A DNA stretch of 18,135 nt, from NCBI GenBank assembly GCA_016867695.1, contig VGIY01000018.1, positions 1 to 18,135 of the forward strand, in the 5' to 3' direction. Shown in pieces: positions 8,201-15,161 of this stretch. A model generated the notes under the pieces. The model did not search any database. It saw only the letters and a list, made by a program, of their open reading frames with translations, and was not told the origin of the DNA. This DNA comes from Candidatus Eiseniibacteriota bacterium. GTDB taxonomy: Bacteria; Eisenbacteria; RBG-16-71-46; CAIMUX01; WJJG01. A program made the position numbers and the translations under genes. Numbering within the stretch: the stretch's first letter is position 1; each line of letters begins with the position of its first letter.

Positions 8201-8997
8201 CTGGCGTTGTCGCGGTAGATCAGGACCCAGGTGCCCAGGTTCTCCGTCTCGACGCTGCGCCCGCCGGGCAGGCTCCCGTCGCGGTTCATCACGCTCGCCC
8301 GCTGCATCCGCTCCAGATCGGGGGCCGGAGGGGCCTCTCGCGGGACGACCGCGTTGCGGGGGTCCAGGCCCGAGAAGGCCACGCGGAGCTCGATCCGCTT
8401 GAGCACGCGCGCCTCGCCCCGCGCCGGGTTGTAGCGCACGGGGCGGAAGGTCACCGGCACGACGCGCAGATCGCGCCAGATCGCCGGCTCCCCCAGCGAC
8501 ACGGCGTCGCCGCCCAGCTCCTCGTCGCGCCCGTAGACGGTCTGGTCCAGCGCGAAGTCAGAGCCGTCGAGATCCTGGATCGGCAGCAGGCGCACGCCGG
8601 TCAGCAACTCCTCCTCGACGGCCAGGAGGCGCAGCTCGGTCCCGGTTTCGGCGGGGACGGCGACGAAGCGCGTGAAGGCCGGGAGCGCGGGCTCCCCCGG
8701 TGAGCCCATCCACTCGCCGCGGGCGAAGCGGATCGCCTGGAAGTTCTCGCCCAGGACGGTGAAGGCCTCCACCTCCACCGCGGGCAGCTCGAAGGCGAGG
8801 TGCACGGAGCGGTCGTCGGAGGAGAAGACGGTGATCTCCGGCTGCGTGCTCTCCGCCCCGGGGCGCAGCGGGACGAGCCCCGCCGCCGGCGTGGCGGCCG
8901 CCTCCGTCGCGGTCAGAGCCGCGAGAAGGAGCGAGACCGGGAGCGCGATCGCTCGAGAGAGGAGGGATGAACGGATCCTGGACCATGAGGCGGGCAT
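5233..8997 (-). CDS. Secreted C25 (gingipain-family) peptidase-like protein with Ig-like, surface and C-terminal sorting domains
   Basis: The 1254-residue protein begins with a signal peptide (h-region about residues 17-30, likely cleavage after ATEAAA). A gingipain-type propeptide region follows to about residue 225, then a C25 catalytic fold at about 255-595 with strands such as WVLIYRDNAS, PDYVTLAGDAGG and VPEVFIGRLSFE, and the Cys-bearing FTVNLTCDTGSF (Cys487). Where active gingipains have GHG, this protein reads YYGYRGLGG, so Arg457 replaces the expected His; activity is therefore doubtful or altered. After the core come an Ig-like C25 C-domain (about 596-680), CARDB-like domains starting with a GNGDG..NPGE motif (about 695-920), a nidogen-like segment (about 920-1160; FPFQYYGETF, ICSNGWMAMG) and a FlgD-like sorting domain ending TRKLLWLR. 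GGGAGG precedes the ATG by four bases. It probably acts at the cell surface or outside the cell. Confidence 0.87.
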   Translation of the reverse strand: MPASWSRIRSSLLSRAIALPVSLLLAALTATEAAATPAAGLVPLRPGAESTQPEITVFSSDDRSVHLAFELPAVEVEAFTVLGENFQAIRFARGEWMGSPGEPALPAFTRFVAVPAETGTELRLLAVEEELLTGVRLLPIQDLDGSDFALDQTVYGRDEELGGDAVSLGEPAIWRDLRVVPVTFRPVRYNPARGEARVLKRIELRVAFSGLDPRNAVVPREAPPAPDLERMQRASVMNRDGSLPGGRSVETENLGTWVLIYRDNASVLTRLQPLIDWRRRMGFTVRVASTAETGTTNTAIRNWLVNAYSSWPQPPDYVTLAGDAGGTYGIPTFYETVSGYSGEGDHPYSTLAGADNVPEVFIGRLSFETLAQLETIVAKILDYEKTPYTTSTGWFTSACLVGDPYISGLSCVQMQQWLKERMRAPHAFTRIDTVFSSPFVTKMRNSLNAGVSYYGYRGLGGMSGWTTGEIYALNNARRLPFTVNLTCDTGSFANGTSINEAWIRAGSPTNLIGGIGSIATATNGTHTRYNNCYYGGVAHAFYWDDIFRFGAAQAGGKLEMILNYNQWQPNIVTAWCYWNTLMGDPATELRTAAPRALTVTHPVIVPLGANAVTVEVSGSIGEPVAGAWVYLYRADEIGVGGHTDAGGRVDLPIGNAQAGTVLVTVTGHNLYAYQGSPSIQQAPHFVGLEGAEVDDSSPPSNGNGDGLVNPGERIVPRVTLVNRGTSQAQGVTLTMSCSDPWVTLVEAGPVAYGDIAPGGTALPAGDLVLDVAPGAPNGRVIRLELTAQSAEGAWLSLLDLPVFAAKLNYVGSALTGCGARLDPGESCTMTVTIRNDGPVTAPGPIQAQLFSDSFAIQVTDGAGLFIASIPPGATGTNTANSFALSSPAQAIPGLLAPLRMALTFSDGGRDTVRFALPVGAAGTQDPTGPDAYGYLAYDDTDVGYDERPFYSWIDIAAVGQFVGLTDYGNHQDDVVTVDLPFPFQYYGETFTRASICSNGWMAMGSTYLTDHINWYMPGANGPAWQIAPFWDDLYQTTTGKVFHWYDAANHRYIVAWDNVRMLGEYGSFPESFELILYDPAWYPTLSGDGVIVFQYEIVNNNDTVLHYCTVGIQNGDHSDGLTYSYHHTEAPTAAPLQAGRAIKFTTAGPGASSAHSEAMAGPAARLSLASWPNPAGPGARVLFDLPQARPVTLSVFDVDGRLVRTLARGTLAAGRHSLEFPAADARGRPLPAGLYFYRLDAGDRTATRKLLWLR

Positions 8998-9006
8998 GCA
9001 TCCTCC

Positions 9007-9033
9007 CTTGTCCCCTGGAGCCTGCGGGACAAG
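9007..9033 (-). promoter_or_regulatory. Leader hairpin abutting the C25 ribosome binding site
   Basis: CTTGTCCC (9007-9014) and GGGACAAG (9026-9033) form a perfect 8-bp stem with an 11-base loop. On the minus strand the 3' arm ends right at the GGGAGG ribosome site (about 9002-9007) of the C25 gene, so the stem could affect translation start. The role is inferred; no known riboswitch class was recognised. Confidence 0.4.
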
Positions 9034-9041
9034 TCAAAAGA

Positions 9042-9063
9042 GCTCCCACCATCAAGCGGGAGC
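9042..9063 (-). terminator. Hairpin with T-rich tail, terminator or attenuator before the C25 gene
   Basis: On the minus strand GCTCCC (9063 to 9058) pairs with GGGAGC (9047 to 9042) across a 10-base loop and is followed at once by TCTTTTGAC. This is the only hairpin seen in the window with a T-rich tail. It lies about 167 bases past the tricorn stop and 45 bases before the C25 start. It could end read-through from thiC-tricorn, or, if the promoter at 9076-9105 is used, sit in the C25 leader as an attenuator. Confidence 0.5.
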
Positions 9064-9075
9064 GTTCCTTTCGGT

Positions 9076-9105
9076 AGTATACCACCGCCGGGCCGGCCGC
9101 GGAAA
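9076..9105 (-). promoter_or_regulatory. Candidate promoter for the C25 gene
   Basis: On the minus strand TATACT (9081 to 9076) matches the -10 consensus well; a weak -35 candidate TTTCCG (9105 to 9100) is 18 bases upstream. The -10 box lies inside an imperfect 14-bp palindrome (GGTAGTATACCACC on the plus strand), which might be an operator. Transcription from here would include both leader hairpins. The weak -35 keeps confidence modest. Confidence 0.4.
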
Positions 9106-9163
9106 GAGCGGCGAGAGCCTCCGGCCTGGGCGGCATCGGGCGAGGGCGCCGTCGGCCAGCGGC

Positions 9164-9194
9164 CCGGAGCGCGCAACCGCATGGCGCGCTCCGG
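9164..9194 (-). terminator. Hairpin terminator after the tricorn gene
   Basis: A perfect 11-bp inverted repeat (CCGGAGCGCGC at 9164-9174, GCGCGCTCCGG at 9184-9194) with a 9-base loop lies 35 bases past the tricorn stop. There is no T-run. Its position and strength suggest the main terminator of the thiC-tricorn transcript. Confidence 0.6.
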
Positions 9195-9229
9195 AGCCCC
9201 GATTCCTCCGCGCCCCTCTCCGGTCGCCC

Positions 9230-12200
9230 TCAGGCTCGGCGCGCCGGGCGGGCGGGGGCGCCGGCCATGGGGAGCGCCGGCAGCGAACGATCGGGCCTCA
9301 TCGTCATGTCGGGCAGTTTCTCGCGGAAGCGGCTCTCCAGGCGCAGGATGACCTCGAGGCCCCGGTCGAGCTGCGGATCCCTGCCCGCGGCGTGGTCCTG
9401 CGGGCGGAAGTCGACCTCGATGTCGGGGTCGGTGCCGTAGTTCTCGACGCCCCAGCCGACATCCTCGAACCAGAAGGAGAACTCGGGCTGCGTCGTCACG
9501 GACCCGTCGACGAGTGGATGGCGCGGCCAGATGCCGATGACGCCCCCCCAGGTGCGCTTGCCCACCAGCGGGCCCAGGCGGAAGAGCTTCCAGGCGTGGC
9601 TGAAGATGTCTCCATCGGAGCCGGCCAGCTCGTCGGTCAGCGCGACGAGCGGGCCGCGCGGCGCCTCGCTCGGATAGGGCTCGGCGCCCATGTGGCGGGA
9701 GACGTTGAAGCCCACTCGGCGGCGCAGCAGCTTGTCCAGCAGGAGCTGCGAGACGTGGCCGCCCCCGTTGTGGCGGGCGTCCACGATCAGGCCGCGCCGG
9801 TCGAGCTCGCTCAGGAAGTAGCGGTGGAACTCGGCGTAGCCCCAGGGGCCCATGTTCGGGATGTGCACGTAGCCGATCCGCCCGCGGCTCTTCTCGTGCA
9901 CGTAGGCGCGGTTGCGCTCGACCCAGTCCCGGTAGCGCAGGGCGTGCTCGGTGGCCAGCGTCGTGACGGTGATCGTCCTGCGCTCGCCCGGCTTCGTCGG
10001 CGAGGCCGCGCCCGAATCGCCCTCGGCGAGGCGGGCCATCGCCTTCCCGCGCGCTCCGCGTCCGGGGCGCCGGCCATCGCCCGCCGGGTCCGACACGGTC
10101 AGCCAGACGTCCTGGCCGGCCGCGTGGACCAGGCAGGCCTGGGGCGAGAGATCGGCGGCCACCTCGATGCCGCCGACGGCGTGGATCCGCGTGCCGGGCT
10201 GGACGCCCAGGCCGGGAGCCGCCAGCGGCGAGCTCTGCTTCGGATTCCAGGAGTCGCCCCGCGGCAGACGGACCACCTTCCAGGCCTTCGCGCGCCGGTC
10301 GTAGGCGAGGTCGGCGCCCAGGAAGCCGACGCCGTAGCGCGGCGGCACCCGGTAGTCGCCCCCCAGCTCGTAGGCGTGGGAAGTGCCCAGCTCGCCCTGC
10401 ATCTCCCAGATGAGGTCGGCCAACTCCCCGCGCGTCGAGATCCGCTCGACGAGCGGGATGTAGCGCTCGTAAACCCGGCGCCAGTCGACGCGCGACATGT
10501 CGGGGACCCAGAACTGGTCGCGCTGCAGCCTCCAGGTCTCGCGCACCATCTGGCGCCACTCGTGGACCGGTTCGACCGAGCAGCGCACGCGCCCCAGGTC
10601 GATCCAGCCCGTCGCCCGGCCCGGCTCGTCGCCGCTCGGCAGTTTCCCCGGCTCGCCCGTCGCCAGCACCGCGCGCAGACGCGCGCCGGCGCGATAGACC
10701 ATCGTCTGGCGATCGGCGGCGACGCGGAAGTCGCTGACGCCGCCGGCGAAGGTCGCCGCCTTCTGCTCGCGCAGATCGTAGAGCTCGATCGAGCAGTTGG
10801 CCGCCGGCACGCCCGGGTACCAGGACATGCCCAGGCTGCCCTCGATCGGCTCGGCCAGGAAGAAGACCTTGCCGGGGATGGCGCCGATGTCGCGGTAGCG
10901 CCCCTCGGGCACCGGGAAGGACAGGATGCGTTCGCCGATGCCGGCGAAGTCGATGCGCGTCGGCTCGCCGGGCTCGGCCCGCTTGCGCGCGCGGGCGTCC
11001 GCCGGTCGCGCCTGGTCGTCGGGGGCGGCGTCCCAGGGATTGCGGCCGAGGAGGGCCGCCTCCTTGCCCTTGCCGCCGGGACCGAGCGGTCGCGGGGGGG
11101 GGCTGAAGGGGGAGGTCTCCTCGGCGCGCAGCGTGATCAAGTGGGGCTTGGAGCCGCGCGGAAAGCCGAGGCCGAACTGGATCAGGTCGTAGACCGGGTC
11201 GAAGGTGCGCAGCGACAGGAAGTAGAGGTACCGGCCCTCGGGGTCGAAGCGGGGCGCGTAGTCGATGAAGTCGCCGCCCGTGACCTGACGGACCGCGCCG
11301 CTGCGGGAGTCGGCCACCCGGATCGCCATGTGACGCCGGTCGACGGCCAGCGAGTAGGCGAGGTAGCGGCCGTCGGGCGACCAGTCGATGCCGGCGATGC
11401 GATGGAACCCGCTGCCGTCGACGCGCCGCGCGCGGCGGGCGGTGAGATCGACGATGTAGACCTCCTGGCGGTGATTGGTGACCGCCACGCGATCGTGCGC
11501 CGGCGCCTTGGCCGGGCGCATCTTCCGCCGCCCGCGGCGGGCCCCCGCCGCCTCCCCGCCGTCCCCGGTCGGCGCCGGAGCGACGGCCAGGTCGGTCACC
11601 CGGCCCAGGTCGACCTCGAGGTCCACCCGCTCGACGCCCCGGCCCGGCGTGAAGATCTCGAGCTGCTCCTCGCCCGGCTCGTCGGTGACGGCGACGATCC
11701 TCTTGCCGTCGGAGAGCCAGCGCGCCAGGCGGTGGCGTCCGCGCCAGGGCGCGCCGAACTCGGTCGCCGGGCCGTCCCAGAGACCCATCGCCACCGGACG
11801 GCCGCGGACGGTGAGGACCGCCGAGTGGCCCGCCGGATGCGGATCGTAGTCCTCGAGACGATTCCCGCCGACGAACTTCCTCTGCCTCTGCGGCCGCGCG
11901 CTGCGGATCTCGATCGGAATCGGGGCGCCGTCGCCGGTGCGGGCATCGAAGAGGTGCAGATCGGCCCCGGCGTGATAGACGATCCGCCGGCCGTCGCTGC
12001 CCGGGAATCGAGCGTAGAAGTCCTCGTGGTGCGTGTGGCGGCGGACCGCGCCCCGCCCGCCGGGGCGCACGGAGTAGAGGTTGCCGATGCCCTCGTGGTC
12101 GGAGATGAAGTACAAACGCCCCTCGCCCCACATCGGCGAGGCGAGGTTGCCCTTCAGCGTCTTCAGGATCTGCGCGAACTCGCCGGTGCCCCGCTCGTCG

Positions 12201-12832
12201 ACCCAGATCGTGCCGCAGGTGCCGCCGCGGTAGCGCTTCCAGCGCGCCGGATCGCCGCCGTGGCGCGCGAGCGCCCGCCCCGGGCCGTCGGGCTCTAGCG
12301 CTAGTCCCCGCGCGGGGCCGAGAGCGAGGGCTCGCGGCGGGCCGCCCGAGATCGGCACGGCGTGCAGGTGGAAGTCGCCGGGGAAGGGCTGGCCGGCATC
12401 GCTCGCGCAGAGGACATCCTGCCCGTCGTGCGCCCAGGCGGCCGGGTAGGTCGTGACTCCGAAGAAGGTCAGCCTGCGGGGCTCGCCCCCGTCGGCGGGC
12501 ACGATGTAGACCTCGGTGCCGCCCTCGTCGGTGCCGGTGAAGGCGATCCACCGGCCGTCGGGCGAGAAGACCGGGCGCGACACGCTGCCCTTGCTGACCG
12601 TCAGCCGCCGGGCGATCCCGCCCTCGATCCCGACCGTCCAGAGATCGTCGTCGGAGCAGAAGACGATGCTCTCCCCGTGGATCGCCGGGTGCATGTAGTA
12701 GCCGGCCAGCGGCGGAGATGCCGGCGGCTCGAGGCTCCGCGAAGACCTGGACCTGGAGATCTCCTGCGCGCGCGCCGGCCTCGCCTGGCGGCGGCCGGCG
12801 GCGCTCCCTCCCGCGGGGCGCTTCCTGGGCAT
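9230..12832 (-). CDS. Tricorn protease homologue (S41-type, propeller-PDZ-protease)
   Basis: The 1200-residue protein has the full tricorn layout: two N-terminal beta-propellers (about residues 40-720; repeats such as FSPDGRWIAFTG and WSPDGRYLAYSL), a helical C1 domain, a PDZ domain (about 870-960) and the C2 S41-like protease domain. The tricorn active-site set is intact: Ser818-His819 in GELGTSHAYELGG, the nucleophile Ser1072 in ELAGSDGDIF, and Glu1130 in WGVENYGTDPDIEV. Tricorn cuts peptides made by the proteasome or other ATP-dependent proteases in the cytosol; no signal peptide is seen. The ATG at 12832 is chosen because GAGGAG lies seven bases upstream; an ORF start 17 codons earlier would overlap thiC. 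A charged, Pro-rich linker near residues 575-625 interrupts the second propeller. It follows thiC by 19 bp and is probably co-transcribed with it. Confidence 0.92.
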   Translation of the reverse strand: MPRKRPAGGSAAGRRQARPARAQEISRSRSSRSLEPPASPPLAGYYMHPAIHGESIVFCSDDDLWTVGIEGGIARRLTVSKGSVSRPVFSPDGRWIAFTGTDEGGTEVYIVPADGGEPRRLTFFGVTTYPAAWAHDGQDVLCASDAGQPFPGDFHLHAVPISGGPPRALALGPARGLALEPDGPGRALARHGGDPARWKRYRGGTCGTIWVDERGTGEFAQILKTLKGNLASPMWGEGRLYFISDHEGIGNLYSVRPGGRGAVRRHTHHEDFYARFPGSDGRRIVYHAGADLHLFDARTGDGAPIPIEIRSARPQRQRKFVGGNRLEDYDPHPAGHSAVLTVRGRPVAMGLWDGPATEFGAPWRGRHRLARWLSDGKRIVAVTDEPGEEQLEIFTPGRGVERVDLEVDLGRVTDLAVAPAPTGDGGEAAGARRGRRKMRPAKAPAHDRVAVTNHRQEVYIVDLTARRARRVDGSGFHRIAGIDWSPDGRYLAYSLAVDRRHMAIRVADSRSGAVRQVTGGDFIDYAPRFDPEGRYLYFLSLRTFDPVYDLIQFGLGFPRGSKPHLITLRAEETSPFSPPPRPLGPGGKGKEAALLGRNPWDAAPDDQARPADARARKRAEPGEPTRIDFAGIGERILSFPVPEGRYRDIGAIPGKVFFLAEPIEGSLGMSWYPGVPAANCSIELYDLREQKAATFAGGVSDFRVAADRQTMVYRAGARLRAVLATGEPGKLPSGDEPGRATGWIDLGRVRCSVEPVHEWRQMVRETWRLQRDQFWVPDMSRVDWRRVYERYIPLVERISTRGELADLIWEMQGELGTSHAYELGGDYRVPPRYGVGFLGADLAYDRRAKAWKVVRLPRGDSWNPKQSSPLAAPGLGVQPGTRIHAVGGIEVAADLSPQACLVHAAGQDVWLTVSDPAGDGRRPGRGARGKAMARLAEGDSGAASPTKPGERRTITVTTLATEHALRYRDWVERNRAYVHEKSRGRIGYVHIPNMGPWGYAEFHRYFLSELDRRGLIVDARHNGGGHVSQLLLDKLLRRRVGFNVSRHMGAEPYPSEAPRGPLVALTDELAGSDGDIFSHAWKLFRLGPLVGKRTWGGVIGIWPRHPLVDGSVTTQPEFSFWFEDVGWGVENYGTDPDIEVDFRPQDHAAGRDPQLDRGLEVILRLESRFREKLPDMTMRPDRSLPALPMAGAPARPARRA

Positions 12833-12851
12833 CGTTTCTCTCCTCGTCGAC

Positions 12852-14162
12852 CTATGGCCGGTCCCGGTGCCGGGCGAGGACATCCCGCGAGCGGCGCATG
12901 GCGCACCAGTCGCGCCCGCACATGCTGCAGAAGTCCTCGTCGGCGCCGGCGTTCTTGCGGATCTCCCTCGCGCGCGTGGCGTCGAGGGCGAGCGTCATCT
13001 GCGCCTCCCAGTCGAAGGCGGCCCGCGCGCGGCTCATCGCGTCGTCGCGCTCGCGGGCGCCGGGCAGGCCGCGGGCGATGTCGGCGGCGTGGGCGGCGAT
13101 GCGGTGGGCGATCACGCCCTCGCGCACGTCGGCCGGGCCGGGCAGGCCGAGGTGCTCGGCCGGCGTGACGTAGCAGAGGAAGGCGGCCCCATGGTAGGCG
13201 GCGGCCGTCGCCCCGATCGCGCTGGTGATGTGGTCGTAGCCGGGGGCGGCGTCGGTGACGACGGGGCCGAGCACGTAGAACGGCGCCCCGTCGCAGAGCT
13301 CCTCCTCGATGCGCATGTTGCGCTCGATCTGGTCGAAGGGCACGTGGCCGGGGCCCTCGACCATCACCTGGCAGCCCTGGGCGCGCGCGCGCCGGACCAG
13401 TCCGCCCAGCGCGCGCAGCTCGGCGAACTGCGCCTCGTCGCTCGCGTCGGCGAGGCACCCGGGGCGCAGGCCGTCGCCCAGACTGAAGGCGACGTCGTGG
13501 GCGCGCAGGATCGCGCAGAGGTCGTCGAACATCTCGTAGAAGGGGTTCTGCGCCTCGTGGTGGGTCATCCAGGCGGCCAGCAGGCTGCCGCCCCGCGAGA
13601 CGATGCCGGCCAGGCGCCTGGCCGCCAGCGGCAGGTGCTCGCGCAGGATCCCGGCGTGGATGGTGAAGAAGTCGACCCCCTGGCGGGCCTGCTTCTCGAT
13701 CGTGGCGAGCATCTCCTCGCGGGTCAGGGCCTCGATCGGCCGGTCGCGGATCATCTCGTAGATCGGGACCGTGCCGAGCGGGACGGTGGCGTGGGCGATC
13801 AGGTGCCGGCGGATGGCATCGAGGTCGCCGCCGGTGGAGAGGTCCATGACGGCGTCGGCGCCGTAGCGGACGGCGAGCTCCATCTTGACGCGTTCCTCGT
13901 CCTGGCAGGAGTGGTCGGGCGAGGTGCCGAGGTTGGCGTTCACCTTGGTGCGCAGCGGCCGGCCGATCCCGAGCGGGTCGAGGACGCCGGAGCCGTCGCC
14001 CCCCAGGGCCGCGGGCAGGTGGTGGACGTTGGCCGGGATGACGACCCGGCCGGCGGCGACGAAGTCGCGCACCTGCTCGGGCGCGAGCCCCTCGCGCTCG
14101 GCGACCCGCCGCGCGGCCGGGGTGATCCTGCCGGCGCGGGCGGCCTCGAGTTGCGTCTGCAT
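12852..14162 (-). CDS. thiC: Phosphomethylpyrimidine synthase ThiC
   Basis: ThiC is a radical-SAM enzyme that converts aminoimidazole ribotide into the hydroxymethylpyrimidine phosphate of thiamine. The 436-residue protein is the short bacterial form and is clear along its whole length: [15 protein letters not shown] at the N-terminus, [19 protein letters not shown] (about 74-83), [21 protein letters not shown] and the C-terminal iron-sulfur motif [12 protein letters not shown] with Cys412, Cys415 and Cys420. The ATG at 14162 matches the family's usual start; the frame is open further upstream, but that part overlaps repeats and has no family similarity. The ribosome site is only a GGGGG run about nine to eleven bases upstream. 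No TPP riboswitch was seen, although many thiC genes have one. Tricorn follows after 19 bp. Confidence 0.96.
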   Translation of the reverse strand: MQTQLEAARAGRITPAARRVAEREGLAPEQVRDFVAAGRVVIPANVHHLPAALGGDGSGVLDPLGIGRPLRTKVNANLGTSPDHSCQDEERVKMELAVRYGADAVMDLSTGGDLDAIRRHLIAHATVPLGTVPIYEMIRDRPIEALTREEMLATIEKQARQGVDFFTIHAGILREHLPLAARRLAGIVSRGGSLLAAWMTHHEAQNPFYEMFDDLCAILRAHDVAFSLGDGLRPGCLADASDEAQFAELRALGGLVRRARAQGCQVMVEGPGHVPFDQIERNMRIEEELCDGAPFYVLGPVVTDAAPGYDHITSAIGATAAAYHGAAFLCYVTPAEHLGLPGPADVREGVIAHRIAAHAADIARGLPGARERDDAMSRARAAFDWEAQMTLALDATRAREIRKNAGADEDFCSMCGRDWCAMRRSRDVLARHRDRP

Positions 14163-14180
14163 GACGGTTTGGCCCCCATC

Positions 14181-14202
14181 GATGACCCGTGAGCGGGTCA
14201 TC
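14181..14202 (-). promoter_or_regulatory. Hairpin just upstream of the thiC start
   Basis: GATGACCCG (14181-14189) and CGGGTCATC (14194-14202) form a perfect 9-bp stem with a 4-base loop, 18 bases upstream of the thiC ATG. It has no T-run. An alternative in-frame ATG (14201) lies inside the stem. It could be a transcript leader structure or an operator; neither can be decided from sequence alone. Confidence 0.4.
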
Positions 14203-14271
14203 TTAGCGCGATCGGGGACTCCGCGACCAGGGGAAGGTTGCCGCGGCGGGCGGAGGGATCCCGGAGCCTCG

Positions 14272-14394
14272 AGGCGCACGGGAGCCGTGCGGCGCCTTGC
14301 CCGAGACTGCGCAGGCGCACGGGAGCCGTGCGGCGCCTTGCCCGAGACTGCGCAGGCGCACGGGAGCCGTGCGGCGCCTTGTCCGAGCCTGCGC
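14272..14394. repeat. Three tandem 41-bp hairpin repeats between divergent genes
   Basis: Three head-to-tail copies of a 41-bp unit start at 14272, 14313 and 14354. Copies 1 and 2 are identical; copy 3 differs at two bases. Each begins AGGCGCACGGGAGCCGTGCG and holds a perfect 7-bp stem (CGCACGG/CCGTGCG) with a 3-base GAG loop. The array fills the middle of the 305-bp gap between thiC and the HD gene (14163-14467). It has no unique spacers, so it is not a CRISPR array. Confidence 0.9.
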
Positions 14395-14407
14395 AACGCC
14401 CTAGCAT
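14379..14407 (+). promoter_or_regulatory. Candidate promoter for the HD-domain gene
   Basis: TTGTCC (14379-14384) and TAGCAT (14402-14407) are 17 bases apart, each matching the sigma70 boxes at four of six positions. The -35 box lies in the third 41-bp repeat, at one of the two bases where that copy differs from the others (TTGCCC there). Transcription would start near 14414, about 54 bases before the ATG. Confidence 0.35.
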
Positions 14408-14467
14408 CAGGGTCGGCCGCCGACTTCCCGCCGGACGGGAGCGTCGCGCGGTCGAAGGGGGAGAGGC

Positions 14468-15037
14468 ATGGGATACCCGACGCGCGACGAGGCCTGGGAA
14501 CTGCTGACCGAGCACACGAGTGGCGAGAGCCTGATCAAGCACGCGCTCGCCGTCGAGGCGGCGATGCGCGCCTACGCGCGCCGGTTCGGCGAGGACGAGG
14601 AGCGGTGGGGCGTCGTCGGCTTGCTGCACGACTTCGACTACGAGCGCCACCCGACGCTCGAGGAGCATCCGCTCAAGGGAGCCGAGATCCTGCGCGCCCG
14701 GGGCTGTCCGGAGGAGATGGTCCAGGCGGTGCTCTCTCACGCCGCGCACACCGGCGTGGCGCGGGAGACGCTCATGGCGCGGGCGCTCTTCGCGGTGGAC
14801 GAACTGGCCGGGTTCGTCACCGCCGTCGCCCTGGTGCGCCCGAGCCGCAAGGTGGCCGAGGTCGAGCCCTCGTCGGTGAAGAAGAAGATGAAGGACAAGG
14901 CCTTCGCCCGCGCCGTCAACCGTGAGGAGATCCGGGAGGGTCCGGCGCTGCTGGGCGTCGACTTCGACGAGCACGTGCGCTTGGTGGTCGGAGCCATGGC
15001 CGGAATCGCGCGGGAGCTGGGGTTGGCGGGCGAGTGA
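14468..15037 (+). CDS. HD-domain phosphohydrolase family protein
   Basis: The 189-residue protein carries the metal-binding pattern of the HD superfamily: His25 ([10 protein letters not shown]), His54-Asp55 in [12 protein letters not shown], His67 in [11 protein letters not shown], His91 (VLSHAAH) and Asp111 in [10 protein letters not shown]. It is a compact, single-domain cytosolic hydrolase of the type that acts on nucleotides or other phosphate esters; the substrate cannot be read from the sequence. A Lys-rich segment ([11 protein letters not shown], about 136-146) separates the HD core from a C-terminal helix. GGGGGAG lies just upstream of the ATG. It is the only intact plus-strand gene, divergent from thiC and convergent with the propeller gene, so it is probably transcribed alone. 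Confidence 0.88.
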   Translation: MGYPTRDEAWELLTEHTSGESLIKHALAVEAAMRAYARRFGEDEERWGVVGLLHDFDYERHPTLEEHPLKGAEILRARGCPEEMVQAVLSHAAHTGVARETLMARALFAVDELAGFVTAVALVRPSRKVAEVEPSSVKKKMKDKAFARAVNREEIREGPALLGVDFDEHVRLVVGAMAGIARELGLAGE

Positions 15038-15055
15038 GGCGGGCGCTGAGCGGGA

Positions 15056-15116
15056 GGGGCCGGGTCGGGTCCGCAGACCCCCCCGGCCCCACCGGCGCCG
15101 CGGGGGACGCGGCGCT
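15056..15116. terminator. Paired hairpins between convergent genes
   Basis: Two hairpins lie between the HD stop (15037) and the propeller stop (15162). The first (15056-15090) has an outer GGGGCCGG/CCGGCCCC stem and an inner GGGTC/GACCC stem with a CGCA loop. The second (15094-15116) has a GCGCCGCG/CGCGGCGC stem and a 5-base loop. Neither has a T-run. Their place between convergent genes suggests a two-way terminator. Confidence 0.55.
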
Positions 15117-15161
15117 CCTCGGCCGGGGCCCTGCCGGAGCGCCGCGCGCGCGGGCTGATCG

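Noticed and set aside
4582..12551. Very long open frames on the strand or frame opposite the C25 and tricorn genes (over 1200 codons each).
   Set aside because: They are antisense or frame-shifted shadows of GC-rich genes: low-complexity Arg/Ala/Gly/Pro composition, no domain similarity, and full overlap with genes of clear family.
14272..14394. CRISPR array.
   Set aside because: The repeats are directly adjacent with no unique spacers, and no cas gene is present.
14163..14396. N-terminal extension of thiC to 14396.
   Set aside because: The extra 78 codons run through the 41-bp repeats, have no ThiC similarity, and the family's normal start is at 14162.
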